Source of the DNA: Oegoconia quadripuncta | Lineage: Eukaryota; Arthropoda; Insecta; Lepidoptera; Autostichidae | NCBI GenBank assembly: GCA_949316235.1 | Contig: OX438749.1 | Location: forward strand, 22,212,414-22,276,413 | Length of the DNA stretch: 64,000 nucleotides | Reading direction: 5' to 3' | Part shown: positions 42,519 to 53,884 of the stretch, piece after piece | Layout: every line of letters starts with the position of its first letter | How positions within the stretch are numbered: the stretch's first letter is position 1 | Program-made: the position numbers and the translations under genes | Notes under the pieces: model-generated | Told to the model about the DNA's origin: nothing | Databases searched by the model: none | The model's input: only the letters and a program-made list of their open reading frames with translations

Positions 42519-43092
42519 TAGTCCAGTAAGAATACGTAATTTTTGTGTTGTAACTTCCTATAATCTTAAAGTTTCTGATTTTTTGAAGACGGACGTATTC
42601 AGTATATTTATTGCAGTGTCAGAAATATAAAGTACATGCTTACGAGTGAAACTAGGTCTTAAATAAATATTTGTGACGCCCCGCTGGGGCATGGCAACAT
42701 TATCTGACATTAGTAATATAATACAAATGTTTTATAACCATTCTATAAGTTATATTACAGGTATTAAGCTAAAAAACTTACAATATTAAATTAAAGCTAC
42801 CACTGTGAACATCATTGCGTTGTAGAAGATGCTAAGATCTGCTAAAACAATTTTCTAAAAATAGTTTATTGAGTTGTGATATATGCCCTCGGTGAAATTT
42901 TTCATAAATATAATGAAGTTAATGATTGATTTTTCGAAAATGGTTCGACGCAATGAAATTCACAGGGTAATTATACCAATATAAAGCAAGCTACAGATTT
43001 GTTAGAAAAGATTTTTATTCTATCACTGACATGTGCAAAAAATCTCGGCCTTTAACAGTATAGGAAGTTAAAAGTGTATCCTTACTGGACTA
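42519..43092. mobile_element. MITE-M copy 2
   Basis: Ends TAGTCCAGTAAG and CTTACTGGACTA. Inverted arms AACTTCCTATAATCTTAAAG against CCTTTAACAGTATAGGAAGT. Confidence 0.8.
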
Positions 43093-43292
43093 TATGGTGA
43101 ATACGAACATTTGTTTATAGACATCATTTTCCGAATAGATAATTCGTGGAAGTGCTTAGAAATGTTTATTAATTTATTTATTTTAAATAGTGGAAAAGAA
43201 AGGAGATCTGTATTTTGTGGTAATATTGTTTGGAGATTATAGCTATATTTATTTTTATAGATATTATAGATTGTATTATATATTAGAGATTT

Positions 43293-43830
43293 ATTACATA
43301 GACCGTTCGGCGATATTTTTTATACACTAAACTGCAGTAAAAGAGACATTGGTGCCTATTCCCCTCTTTTTTGGCAAAACTTAATTTAATGGTTATGTAT
43401 TGTAATGTATAACATAAGGAAATATATAAATTGGTTGGTCTAACCTCTTCTGTGGCTGGGGGGCCTGGTGACCTGTGATTCTGGTTTATCCTTTACAGGC
43501 ACCAGCCTCCCACAAATGAGCTTGTAATATATGTAGTTATTAAGATCAACTTTTTGTAACATTCTCATTTGTGGTGAGTGAAATAAAGATTTTTATTTAT
43601 TTTTATTGTTTTTATATTCAGTCTAATTAACAATATAATATAATTGTAACCTAAATTTATTTAAAAGAGCAACCCTTGAGTTTCTTGCTCGTTCTTCTCT
43701 GGGGAATCAGCTTTGTGAATGAGCAATAATGTCAAAACTTATAGATAAGATAAAAAATGTGACGTTTTCAATTGATACAATGTATGCTACGAAATAAATA
43801 TTTTTTTGATTTTGATTTTTATAGATAATA
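43293..43830 (+). mobile_element. LINE-I 3' end, split by another LINE tail
   Basis: Left bit 43293-43317 (CATAGACCGTTCGGCGATATT) and right part 43615-43830 (TTCAGTCTAATTAACAATAT, TTTCTTGCTCGTTCTTCTCT, AAATGTGACGTTTTCAATTG). Compared with 5120-5165 they are contiguous apart from 43318-43614. ATATT on both sides suggests a target duplication. Confidence 0.75.
43318..43614 (+). mobile_element. LINE 3' end inserted in LINE-I
   Basis: GGCTGGGGGGCCTGGTGACC, GGCACCAGCCTCCCACAAAT, CATTCTCATTTGTGGTGAGT and AATAAAGATTTTTATTTATT. Same family as 46312-46482 (minus). Confidence 0.75.
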
Positions 43831-43920
43831 TTATTTTGATTCGTGGTATATATACAAGGTACAAGTAGTGCACATCCTGTCTCAGCTTAAATAATTTACT
43901 TTATAAACGACTTAAAAATT

Positions 43921-44008
43921 TTAACACGTTCCGAAATACAACCCGTGTCTCGACGTTGTAACAATAAAACTTCTGTTGTGTCTGGTGATGTGTCCCGGAA
44001 CGTGTTAA
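43921..44008. repeat. 88-bp palindromic element with TTAA ends
   Basis: TTAACACGTTCCG at the left and CGGAACGTGTTAA at the right. TTAA at both ends would fit a piggyBac-type target, but the element is very small and there is only one copy. Confidence 0.5.
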
Positions 44009-44508
44009 GGTCAGGCTCTAATGATTTTTAAAGAAGAAGACCATTAGAGTGGTACTCGATATTTGTGTAAAATACAATAATATGATTGCATTAAGAGGGC
44101 TTATTCCGTCCAGTGGCGCTGTCATTCAATATCCTTGTTTATTTATTATTTATTTCTTACTATAATATAACATAATAATATAATATAACTCTATAATTTC
44201 TGTAGGTAATTCATTTCAAATGTTTCACAACATGTGTACGCATTCCATACATATAAATGTAATATTAATATACTAATAAGTCATATAGCAGTGCTTTGTT
44301 ATATTAAAGTGTTAGGAATTTTTACCTCTTTATTAATTTTAAAACCGAGTCTCATTACGGTGCGACTCTAAAGGCGCACGCCACATTATGCAAATCATTC
44401 TCTACACGTCGAGTGTGACTTGCCCTACATTCTTTGCACAAAGTGACAAATGATAACATTTAAAATAAACATGTGATATAATCTTTAATGTTGCTTTTCA
44501 ATTTACTT
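44009..44508. other. Spacer
   Basis: AT-rich, no gene. Confidence 0.45.
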
Positions 44509-44806
44509 TCCTGAATCGTGTGCGTTGGGATTACATAATCTTATTCCACCGTCACCCTTCCATCTTCGGACCACTAGGCGTGGGGAGGGATTCCACCCAT
44601 ACATAGTTAATATACCGAACTTTCGCACTAAGAAGTTCGATTCTTCATTCATCATCCGAACAGCCAAGGAATGGAACTCCTTTCCAGCGTTCCATGCCTT
44701 GTTCCTGAATCCTACAACCTTGGGATAGTCAAGAGCAGAGTGAATAGACATTTACTGGGATCGCGTGCTTCATCTTCGACCACATCGTCACTTTCCATCA
44801 GGTGTA
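44509..44806 (+). pseudogene. LINE-E 3' end with RT C-terminus
   Basis: LHNLIPPSPFHLRTTRRGEG, VNIPNFRTKKFDSSFIIRTA and KEWNSFPAFHALFLNPTTLG: the WNSLPASVFP block has an insertion/frameshift. It lacks the poly(A) tail and ends at TTTCCATCAGGTG. Confidence 0.75.
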
Positions 44807-45326
44807 TGCGTTTTGTTTTTGCAAGCATTGTACACTATGGTCTCTAAGTCGCTCTATAAAATATATCCAATGTATTTTCTTAATTATTTATTACCTCCAT
44901 GTGCTATAAGGATATTTTAACTTGGTAAATACCTGTATAAGAATGATCTATAAATTGAATACAGCCCGATTACAAAACGTTACCGATTTTCCCGAATTAA
45001 TAGGATACCCCAACTGCCAATCTTCTTTAAAGAAAAAATAGAGAAAAGATTATTATTATGAAATGTATTGTGGAATTTTTGTGTAATAAAGTGTACTTGA
45101 TTGATTGATTGAAAAGAAGAAAATATAACATCTCTGCAAGTGTCGTTTTACGGGAATACATATGAGTGTTAATGTAGATGTGTGTGTATGTGATTGCGTG
45201 TGTTCCATTTTGTATATGTGATGGCGGGCTATGGTGCATAAATAATGTTATACCTGAGTGATATGCAACGCATGGCTGATAAGCGATAACAGAACATATT
45301 ACTCATGTTATTAAAACTATTTAAAA
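44807..45326. other. Spacer with a LINE-type tail
   Basis: TGTGTAATAAAGTGTACTTG and (ATTG)n at 45085-45112 mark another element's 3' end. Confidence 0.45.
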
Positions 45327-45750
45327 GTTTTTTTTTTTTTTTTTTTATTAAAAACTGGTTTCGCGTTTGGCTACAATCTCACCTGATGGAAAGTGACGAT
45401 GTAGCCGAAGATGTATCACGCGCACCCAGTAAATGCCTATTCACTCTAGACTTGAAGATCCCAAGGTTGTAAGTGTCGGGAAAAACCGACGCGGGCAGTG
45501 AGTTCCATACCTTAGCAGTCCGCATTATAAATGATGAAACAAAGAGCTTAGTGCGGATGTTCGGTATGTTGACAACATATATGGATGGAAACCCCCCCGC
45601 GCCTGGTTGTCCGAAGATGGAAAAGGGACGGTGGAATAAGATCATGCAATTCCATCGCACACTCCCCGAAATGTATCCTGTAAAACACTGAAAGGCATGC
45701 GGTGTTCAAGGCTTTGCAATTTGCCGGTGACCGTTGAGTCATCGCCTATG
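45327..45750 (-). pseudogene. LINE-E 3' end, longest minus copy
   Basis: Poly(A) as T-run 45327-45346. On the minus strand 45379-45660 reads MRWNCMILFHRPFSIFG, VNIPNIRTKLFVSSFIMRTA, KVWNSLPASVFPDTYNLGIF, KSRVNRHLLGARDTSSATSS. The frame shifts near 45600 relative to the upstream ECAMELHDLIPPSLFHLRTT. The polymerase domain is absent. Confidence 0.8.
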
Positions 45751-45926
45751 AGTCTTATGGCGTGTCATTCCACAGAATCGAGTGCAGTGATACGAGTGTG
45801 GGTTTTATATCGAATTGCAAAATATATTTACATAAATATTTGATATTTATGGGAGAATCCAGTAGAGCACGTCTTACGGCTGATATGATGATGATGATGG
45901 TAGAATCAGCTAATGTTTTTACTTTT

Positions 45927-46007
45927 TACATTTACCCCTCGCGGGATTCGAACCCGCAACTGTTGGTTTCGCTGACAGACACTATCCACTACACCAACCG
46001 GTCGTCG
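45927..46007 (-). mobile_element. SINE-C head
   Basis: ACATTTACCCCTCGCGGGAT to CCAACCGGTCGTC; tail missing. Confidence 0.8.
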
Positions 46008-46311
46008 AAAAGGTCGTTCGTTCTTTTTTTCTCTTCATACAAGGTAATCCTTGTTGATAGGGATATGACCCATAACCTTCATTTACATTATGTACTTAGG
46101 TATTGTTTACATTTAACCATTTTAATTTGGCCATTCCAAAGGATGCGACACATTAGCTGTCGCTTGACCTATGTAAATATGTGCCTTAATGAATTGTTTG
46201 AGAAGCGAAAACCTTTGCGTTAAACACAAAAGGGGTAATGAATTAGTGTTACAGGGACAGGATACTATAACCGGCTTAAAAAAATAAGGTTATTTTTAAA
46301 AGTAAATAATA
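46008..46311. other. Spacer
   Basis: No recognised element. Confidence 0.4.
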
Positions 46312-46482
46312 ATAATAATAAATAAAAAAAATTGTTTATTTTCTCACCACAAATGACGCTTTACAAAGTGATTTTAGGACTAGGTAATACATAGAACTCA
46401 TTTGTGGGAAGACTGGTGCCTGAAAAGGAAGAACCAGAAATACAGGTCACCAGGCCCTCCAGCTATGGACATAGTGTATTAG
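46312..46482 (-). mobile_element. LINE 3' end (family of 43318-43614)
   Basis: TTATTTTCTCACCACAAATG, ACTCATTTGTGGGAAGACTG, GTCACCAGGCCCTCCAGC. Confidence 0.7.
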
Positions 46483-46595
46483 AGCAGAGATATGGTGATT
46501 GAGGAAGAAATACTTAAGGAAAGATACAAGCGAGAAGGAAATCACGAAACATAAGACCTGGTTCTTGGAGTGGAGTTGTAATGTTGTGCACTGTT

Positions 46596-46690
46596 TTTAA
46601 CCCCCGACGAAAAACCACGGGTGTTATGTGTTTGTTGGCGTTATATGTGTATGTATGTCCAGTCTCTGTCCGCAAGCAATAAGCGGTCCA
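46596..46690 (+). repeat. Lepidopteran AACCCCCGACGAAAAACC repeat
   Basis: TTTTAACCCCCGACGAAAAA then CACGGGTGTTATGTG and TGTATGTATGTCCAGTCTCT. Related pieces at 17897 and 63190. Confidence 0.55.
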
Positions 46691-46979
46691 GTTGGAATGA
46701 TGTTACCAATGTTTCCATTTATAGTTGTTATTTAAAGAATAAATGACCCTAGTACTTGCAATATTTCTTCGGTTTCGTCGTAGTTTAAGTTTTGAAGCCA
46801 GTCAGTAACTATTTTTTTACAGCGAAAACGATTTAGCGGGTAGTGTTAGTTTTTTATGAATTTTTTTATATAGGAAAGGGCCAAGGAATGGATAGAATCG
46901 CTTAATGAAAGATGATCTGAAAGAACGGGATTCGTTAATGAGATTATTACGTCGTTGTGGTTGGGGGCAATAGTCAGAT

Positions 46980-47475
46980 TTAGAATGTTGTCTGAGAGTC
47001 AGATGTACTCTGCCAACTCTTTAATTGGCGCACTGTCAGCACTTTCACCAATTTATAGAGATCCTTTGTGGGGTATAGAATTGGTTTAAAAAATGGCCCT
47101 TTAAGGACTGCCCTGTGCGCTCGTTCCAGGTCGATCAAATGTGTTTTTGCTGCACCTCCCCAGCTATCAACGCTGTACGACAACAGAGACTGGCACACAG
47201 CGTAATAGACCATTTTTAAAGTTTTTGTATCAGCTATGTGCCGGAGTTGTCTGGAGACGAAGATAAGTTTTCGAATTCGACCTGTCAGATAGATAACATG
47301 TGGATGAAAGCTTAATACATTATCAACCACAATGCCTAGGTACTTGAAGGTGTTAACTGACTCAATTTTGGGACAATTGCAGGTACCCGCCGTCTGGTTT
47401 AGGCATGAATGCGCTGTCAGAGAGTGAGATGACAATGCTGTAGCCCATAACTTCCTCATAGCAAAGGTCATGTAC
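46980..47475 (-). pseudogene. LINE RT: post-catalytic region
   Basis: On the minus strand a 163-codon frame: TFKYLGIVVDNVLSFHPHV, LTGRIRKLIFVSRQLRHIA, LKMVYYAVCQSLLSYSVDSW, GGAAKTHLIDLERAHRAVLK and VLTVRQL. YLGIxxDxxLxFxxHI followed by YxxxQSxLxYxxxxWGGA is the region just after the catalytic domain of CR1/Daphne/jockey-group reverse transcriptases. The catalytic FADD box lies upstream and is missing, cut off by SINE-K. No internal stops in 163 codons. Confidence 0.8.
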
Positions 47476-47494
47476 TTTGTCTTATCATAAATCT

Positions 47495-47704
47495 TCTATC
47501 ATCAGCCCGTATACATCCCACTGCAGGGATATAGGCCTTCCCTCGTATGAGGGAGTATGGGCCACAGTCCACCACGCTGGCCCAATGCGGGTTGGGGACT
47601 TCACAGCCTTAGAATTTTTATTTCTCAGGCATGATGGTTTCCTCACGATGTTTTCCTTCACCGTTTAAGAGCAGTCTTAACCGCTGAGCCACCGACGGCC
47701 GAAT
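47495..47704 (-). mobile_element. SINE-K copy
   Basis: CATCAGCCCGTATACATCCC, AGGCCTTCCCTCGTATGAGG, GATGTTTTCCTTCACCGTTT and the partial head TTAACCGCTGAGCCACCGAC. Confidence 0.8.
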
Positions 47705-47918
47705 ATCAGACTATTTGGATGATAATCAACCAACTAACTATTTCACAATTAATATTGAATTATTATTGTGCCTTTTTGTAAAAATAAAAATCTGTTTTTA
47801 AAAGAGCAACAGGGGCAAAATTTCCTTTTCAACAAGCAGTAGCTTAAAAAATGTAAAATCTGACTATTTTAAGTGTACCCTCTATATCTACAAAATAAAG
47901 CATTTTTTACTTTGACTT
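47705..47918 (+). mobile_element. LINE-H 3' end
   Basis: ATATCAGACTATTTGGATGA, TTATTGTGCCTTTTTGTAAA, TAAAGCATTTTTTACTTTGA. A 40-base block (GAGTTTCTTGC type) is missing. Confidence 0.75.
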
Positions 47919-48089
47919 AGTCTTCCCGTGTGTAGTAAAAGAGGACTATCTGACTTTACACCGACATTGGTGTCGATTGGGATGTACACCTACTAAACTA
48001 AAACCAGCTTTAAAGTAGTACTGTCTCTTTCTCCCTGGAACAGTACGACGCGACGGCACCACTCCTAACTGGTTTTAGTTTTTTTTTTT

Positions 48090-48301
48090 TACACTTACAC
48101 CAATCATCTAGTCCCAAACTAAGCAAAGCTTGTGCTATGGATACTAAATAACAGATAAACATACATAAATATTTATATAAACATCCAAGACTCGGGAATA
48201 AATGTTCGTATTCATCACACAAACATTTACTGGCGGGATTCGAACCCGCAACCGTTGATTTCGCTGATAGGGTCACTATCCACTACACCAATCGGTCGTC
48301 A
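48090..48301 (-). mobile_element. SINE-C copy, near full length
   Basis: ACACTTACACCAATCATCTA to ACACCAATCGGTCGTC; B-box GGCGGGATTCGAACCCGCAA (minus). Confidence 0.9.
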
Positions 48302-48756
48302 AGTTTCGTTGGTGCACATCCGAATCGACGCCAATTATACTCGAATAGGCTGGAAAAAGGCTAATATAGTAGGAAGACTGAAGAAGAAAAGCTTTTCATA
48401 AGTCATGCGTGCCTGGTGGGTATGGATATTATTTTCTAACTTTTGATTGAAGGTCTAAACATTTTTAATTTTCGAACAATTTCCTTGAAACGTGGCATGT
48501 TGAGCATACCGGATTTTTCCCCGGCCTGATTTGCCTTTCAAATGGGTAACAGGATGCACGTCCCAACAAGATTTCTCGTTTTCGGGCCAAGCTTCAAAGC
48601 TGGCGGAATTTTAAAAAATGTTTAACTTTTAACCTTTGATCTAAGCTTTCATAATAAAATTAATACGAATTACTTCAGTTTCTAGCTATTTCTCGAAAGA
48701 TATTATCAATATGAAGCATATTAATATGATGAGAGTGGAAAAAGCAAAAGTAGTAT
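48302..48756. other. Spacer
   Basis: No recognised element; GGTAACAGGATGCACGTCCC near 48546 is unplaced. Confidence 0.4.
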
Positions 48757-49031
48757 AAATAAATAATAAATAAATATCCTTAGACATACACACAGCGCCA
48801 TCTAGTTCCACAGTAAGCAACTATAGGCTTGTGTTGTGGATACCAGATGGTTGATATACTAGAAAAACATTTTTTATTTGTAAATAAATACTTATTATAA
48901 ATGAACACATCCATAACTCGGGTACACATGTCCGTATTCATCACACAAACATATCCCCCTAGCGTGATTCGAACCCGCAACCTTTTGGTATAGTGATCAG
49001 AGTTGCTAACCACTACACCAAACAGGCCGTT
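48757..49031 (-). mobile_element. SINE-B copy, full length
   Basis: Complete from (TTTA)n tail through AGCGCCATCTAGTTCCACAG to the head CACTACACCAAACAGGCCGT. Confidence 0.9.
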
Positions 49032-49140
49032 ACAGTATGTCGGGATCGTTGCAAGTGGAAATCAATAATCTCTGCCTATCCCAACGGGAAGCAGGCGTGA
49101 GCATATGTATGTATATTATTATAATTTGTGTTACAACCTC

Positions 49141-49350
49141 TCGGGGATATCCTGTCTATAATTTTATTTTTTGTTTTTTTTTGTCGAATCATACATTGTA
49201 AAAATATTTATTTAAGAAGAGCAACCCCTGGGTTTCTTACTTGTTCTTCTCTGGGCAGTCTGCCTTGTGAATGGGCGATAATTGTATATCATGACGATTT
49301 CAAATGTTATTCTTATAACTTAAGAAATAAAACTTTTCTGAATTTTAATT
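49141..49350 (+). mobile_element. LINE-I 3' end
   Basis: TATCCTGTCTATAATTTTAT, GAAGAGCAACCCCTGGGTTT, TGTATATCATGACGATTTCA; like 13725-13890. Confidence 0.7.
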
Positions 49351-50093
49351 CAACAAATTTCGAATTGGAAGTTAGTGACTATCACAATTGTACAAGCCAG
49401 TTAGCTTTGTACACTTATTCGTAGTTAGATGAGTTGTGGAGAGATGAAAGAAAGATGGATAGTTGTATGGAAGTTTAATAGTAGTTAAGTTTACGTAACA
49501 AAATAAATGGGCGAATCTCTCTGTATGTGTATCGCTCGATAGTTGAATATGTTCTCTCGTACTATAATTAAAATAATGCACATTTATAATTGATCGCGCA
49601 CGGCCCAAAGTAGGTCAACACGTGCGTAAAAACTACAATGTACAGCCGTCGGACTGTACAACAATAGATCAATGATCGTAGTTATACAGGACTAATTGGG
49701 ACCGGCATAGTTAACACTTATAAACTTGTCATTGTCGCGCTCGCTTGTCGCTCGCAATGCGAACGCACCTTTGGAAATTCAGGCTGTATCGACGAAGCGT
49801 TTACAGACATTTTGTACTCGACTGGGAAACTCAAAAAGGCGCTATAAACCTAAACTTTTCCTGTGCTTAAGTTTTTACCGTTTCAAAAGGTTTATTTTCT
49901 TGTTAAAAAGTTAAGGAGAACACAAAGAGACTCAAAGAGCTTCTGTGGATTGACAATAGTATAGTTTGCAAAGTTAACTAAACTAAACTAGTATAGTAGT
50001 TTTAGTGTGCATACACATATACCTATACCAAAGTATATTAAAAATCGGGGCCGCGCGCTTATATATATTGTACCTTGCCTATATATTAGGTCC
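49351..50093. other. Spacer
   Basis: A GC-richer stretch at 49730-49850 (GTCGCGCTCGCTTGTCGCTC) has no confirmed frame. Otherwise AT-rich. Confidence 0.4.
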
Positions 50094-50213
50094 TTACCTA
50101 TTTTCCGTGAAATATTTCCCATTCGTGAATATTATGGTCAAACGCAGATAAATTGCCAATATGAACCGACATTTTTTTTTATATTCGCTGGTATCTAGAT
50201 CCTCGTCGCCGCT
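50094..50213 (+). repeat. Dispersed repeat with MITE-F-like end
   Basis: Starts TATTAGGTCCTTACCTATTT, identical to the MITE-F TIR, but the interior is different: AAACGCAGATAAATTGCCAA and TAGATCCTCGTCGCCGCTGG, which recurs inverted at 57158-57240. The shared frame reads QINCQYEPTF. Confidence 0.6.
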
Positions 50214-50964
50214 GGAATATATTAAAGGAAACAACTGTTACGTAACGAAGTCCGTTTATTACTGCCGCGCGATTGGACACTCACGCGTACATATACACCA
50301 GAATTACATTACGGTTTTCTTTGTCTATGGAGCGACACGAGAGAAAAAATATACATGTAGTCCCGGTATGTAGTGCTCGCGTCTTTCTCACTTTGACTGC
50401 GCGAAATTAAAATGGCTTAGTAAGTATGTATGTTATGTATATTATTATTTTATCTACTCTATACTTACTGATATTATTTACTGTTCTATAATATATAGCT
50501 TTGTATATATAATATGGTTTAAGGATATCATTATATTATTGACAGAAAGAGATTTTTTTTAAAATTATTATTGGACACTGGTCGAAGCCATAGGTCCATT
50601 ACATTTAACATTAATAAAATATAATTTACAATAAATTACATACATCCTACTTAGAAACTAAATTTTTCCTACTGAATAATTGAGGAACTCATAGACAGAA
50701 AGAGACATAATAGGTACACGTATGTATCCTTTCATGTAAACACATCTTGCTGATTACTCCTATTAATTATCATTATTATTTATATGTGTATTTGATGACC
50801 AATGTCCGTGAATCATTTAGAAGTTTCACTGAAATCCAGCGTTGTAGTGTACAGTGACTTGGAAACAATTTTATTTTATGGCAAACACAATGTTTTATTT
50901 TTGTATGCGTCTTGACTGTGTAATACTTGTAACTGATTGTTAGTGTCTTGATAGGTTTAAATAC
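50214..50964. other. Spacer
   Basis: No recognised gene or repeat. Confidence 0.45.
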
Positions 50965-51110
50965 TGTTTTTTTCTTTTCTTTTCGTTTCATTCTCTCCTC
51001 TCGGAGAAGGCAAAGGGATCTAAGCCCATACAGCCACGTCTTATTTCTCTTATTTCTTCAGTTTATAAGTCAGTCTCAGTAAAAACAAGTATTTCGTCGT
51101 ATACTTGGCG
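50965..51110. repeat. Dispersed repeat, pair with 28060-28190
   Basis: TTCTCTCCTCTCGGAGAAGG then GCCCATACAGCCACGTCTTA and AGTTTATAAGTCAGTCTCAG. Confidence 0.75.
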
Positions 51111-52329
51111 TATACAAAGTCTAGTCACGGTCAAGTCATTCTTCAGTAAATTATCAGAATGCTTTATAAAAGATTTTGGCGGCTTCTTGTGGGAACCCGT
51201 AAGTTCCGTTACGCACTTTAATTTAGACTTCCCTTCACTTGTACACCATCACTAACTTTTACTGCACAATATCCTACCATTAAGCCTCAAAAGTCAGAAT
51301 GCACAAATTATAAGAATAAAAAAAAATTGCAACTTCACTCGCCGAGATCCCACCAAAAAGCCTTTTTTTTCTTTCTAACATTACTGCAGTGGCGGGCAAG
51401 AGAACCATTGATAGACAAACGTGTAAATATGGGGAACCACACGTTCATCAATGCCTGATTGCGGCCAAGGCTAGTATAGTACTTTTCTCAAATACACGGA
51501 AATTCAAACTAACTTAGTATCTATGTGGAACATTTTCATTCTTCTATTGAGCAAAATTTTCGTGGGTTTTCAAATATTTTTCTTTTAATTTTAGCGGCAA
51601 CGAGTTTTCTATTGGCTCTTGTCGCCTTTTGAATTTCAAATGGCGTCAAAGTATGTCAAATCATACTCACTATCTTTCCTTGAACTCATTTGGTCAAATT
51701 ATCAACACAATTATAAATTCCCATTCCAAACAAAATCAATGACGAGCAACGCGTCCAGATTATTCGTTTTTTTTTTAATGTAACAACTTATTTTTTAATC
51801 AAATAGCTATTCACGAGTAAGTTCGAAATTTAAATAAAAATTTCGATAAATTTACCTCTGTGGTTACCATGTTTCGGGGCAAAAGAATAGTTCCATTTTT
51901 AAATTACGCGACAGATAATAATATTTCATATGGGATCATGGTATGGGATAGGTTCATGAGGTACCTACGCCATGTTCGATGGAAATACCGTTTCGCAGAT
52001 ATTTAGCGTGATTTAGTTTATCTGTTTCCTCGGAGTTTTTCTAAATATACAATGTTTTATTTCTATATTAGTAAATAAAATTAGTGAATACAGAATCGTT
52101 TTAAAACAAAGTTAATGAATCCCTCTAACAGGGTCCACATTTATAGCATCCCATCTGTTAACACTTCTAAGTTGCTAATAGGTAAAACGATCAAGTCTCT
52201 GGAGATTCTAGAGGGGTCTTTGCTTAAGTGCTTCTTAATTGAATAAGTTTGTTTTAGGACTTGCTTAGCTAAGGTAGGCATAAAATTGTGACGTTCATTG
52301 GTTATATGTAAAATACTAGCTTTCCTCCC
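51111..52329. other. Unplaced sequence
   Basis: No convincing gene. GAGATCCCACCAAAAAGCC at 51346 shares 10 bases with the arms of the long inverted repeat at 1704; not enough to call. Confidence 0.4.
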
Positions 52330-52562
52330 GCGGGTTCGCCGGCGTAGAATAAGGTTATTGCGAATGTGCTTAATTTGATAATCCCGTGGGAACTACCTGT
52401 ATCTGTTTCGCCGTGATTGAGCAACAAATAGACAAACATGCAAACATTATAATAAACAAAATAATATATAATATTAGTTAGATAACATATAAATCATATA
52501 TTCTTCTTCTTTTCGAGTCGAGGCAAGTTTCAAATTTTATTGGACCAAAACTTAGCCACTCA
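52330..52562. repeat. Two LINE 3' ends
   Basis: 52330-52495 (CGCGGGTTCGCCGGCGTAGA, TTTCGCCGTGATTGAGCAAC, ATAATATTAGTTAG) is plus. 52502-52562 (TTCTTCTTCTTTTCGAGTCG, AAACTTAGCCACTCA) is the minus 3' end of the element at 25530. Confidence 0.6.
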
Positions 52563-52598
52563 AAAAAAAGTGAAAAAAAAAATATATAAAAAAGTATA

Positions 52599-53015
52599 TA
52601 TTAGGTCCTTACCTATGAAATTTGTATGAAGAATTTCATTAAGACTGTTTTCTCCATACAAATATTTTTGTTTTTTTTTGGGAACGGCAAATCCAAATTT
52701 AGCTAAACTTTGTGTGTATTATCGGATAACATTAAGTTAAGTATAGGCAGCGTTAATTTTTAAAAGTAACCGCTTTATAAGAGTTTCAGCGAATCTAAGA
52801 AATGATTATGGGAAGCACATGAAAAGAGCTCTGTTCAAATTTTTTTTATTATGTGATTTAGCCCAGAAATTAAAAAATATTTCATATGAAACCTTGAAAT
52901 ACTATTCCATTTTCCAAATAAAACACAAATTTGGATATAGCTTTGAAAATCGCAGGAATTGGTAAATATGACTAACGAAGAAAAAAACTCCAATTTCATA
53001 GGTAAAGACCCAATA
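52599..53015 (-). mobile_element. MITE-F copy 4
   Basis: Starts TATTAGGTCCTTACCTATGA; ends TCATAGGTAAAGACCCAATA. Both ends intact. Confidence 0.85.
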
Positions 53016-53218
53016 TATTAAAAAAATACTCCTTATAAATCAAACACTATATACAAAAAAAAATAGTTAAAATGAGCAATTTCTCGAACGCGAACGGCGC
53101 TCTCTGCTACGATGGACAAAATAATATATTATGGTCCACAAATTCCTTTTAGATTATTTCTCAATCTTAATCAGACTTGACTTAATCATACCTACTACAA
53201 TGTTTTAACTGACAGTGG

Positions 53219-53529
53219 TATTTTTTTATGCACAACGGATTAGCTCTTGACCCCAATCATGAAGGCGAAGGTGGAGGCGGACTGACCCGGAAACCCCATC
53301 TTATTTGGGGGACTGGCTATCTTATCTGTGACAACAGGAACACAACAATGCTATTAACATTGCTGTTTAGCGGCAGATTTAGATAAGATGGTGGTAGCTA
53401 GCCAAGCGGACATTTAAAATGCCCTACCCCCAACCAAACCGAGTACTAAAGATGTACCCCGCTGGGGATCGAACCAGCGACCTCCGATTCGTAAACGCTA
53501 TATTATTCACATTGAGCCACGGAGGCGGT
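53219..53529 (-). mobile_element. SINE-A copy, near full length
   Basis: T-run, ATGCACAACGGATTAGCTCT, body, B-box GGGATCGAACCAGCGACCTC, head CATTGAGCCACGGAGGCGGT. Confidence 0.85.
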
Positions 53530-53884
53530 CAACTTTTTCTGAACTCAGTCGTTATCGAGCTATCTATTATTAGAGCTTTCAAATCGAACCTGATGAGATG
53601 GCTTCTCGAGCACTGCTTTTGCAGTGTCAAGGAATATATGGAATATAAGAAAATATAATAATATCTAATTGCTTTTGACATTCATATTCATTTGTTCATA
53701 CATCGTCTCTATTATACAATTATTGACTCGTTCGAGTTTTGCGTAATTTTTTTTTGTTTTATTAATCTAGAGTCGCTAACTAATATTTGATTTGCTGTTT
53801 GCAGGTTGAATACAATGAGCTTGTTAAAAGAAATAAGATCTATGATACTATTGTATTCTCGCAAATAAACGATTTACCTTATCT
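53530..53884. other. Spacer
   Basis: Nothing recognised. Confidence 0.45.

Noticed and set aside
49726..49914. Short coding exon in the GC-richer patch
   Set aside because: Arg/Lys-rich frame without homology that I can recognise and without a supporting acceptor or donor.
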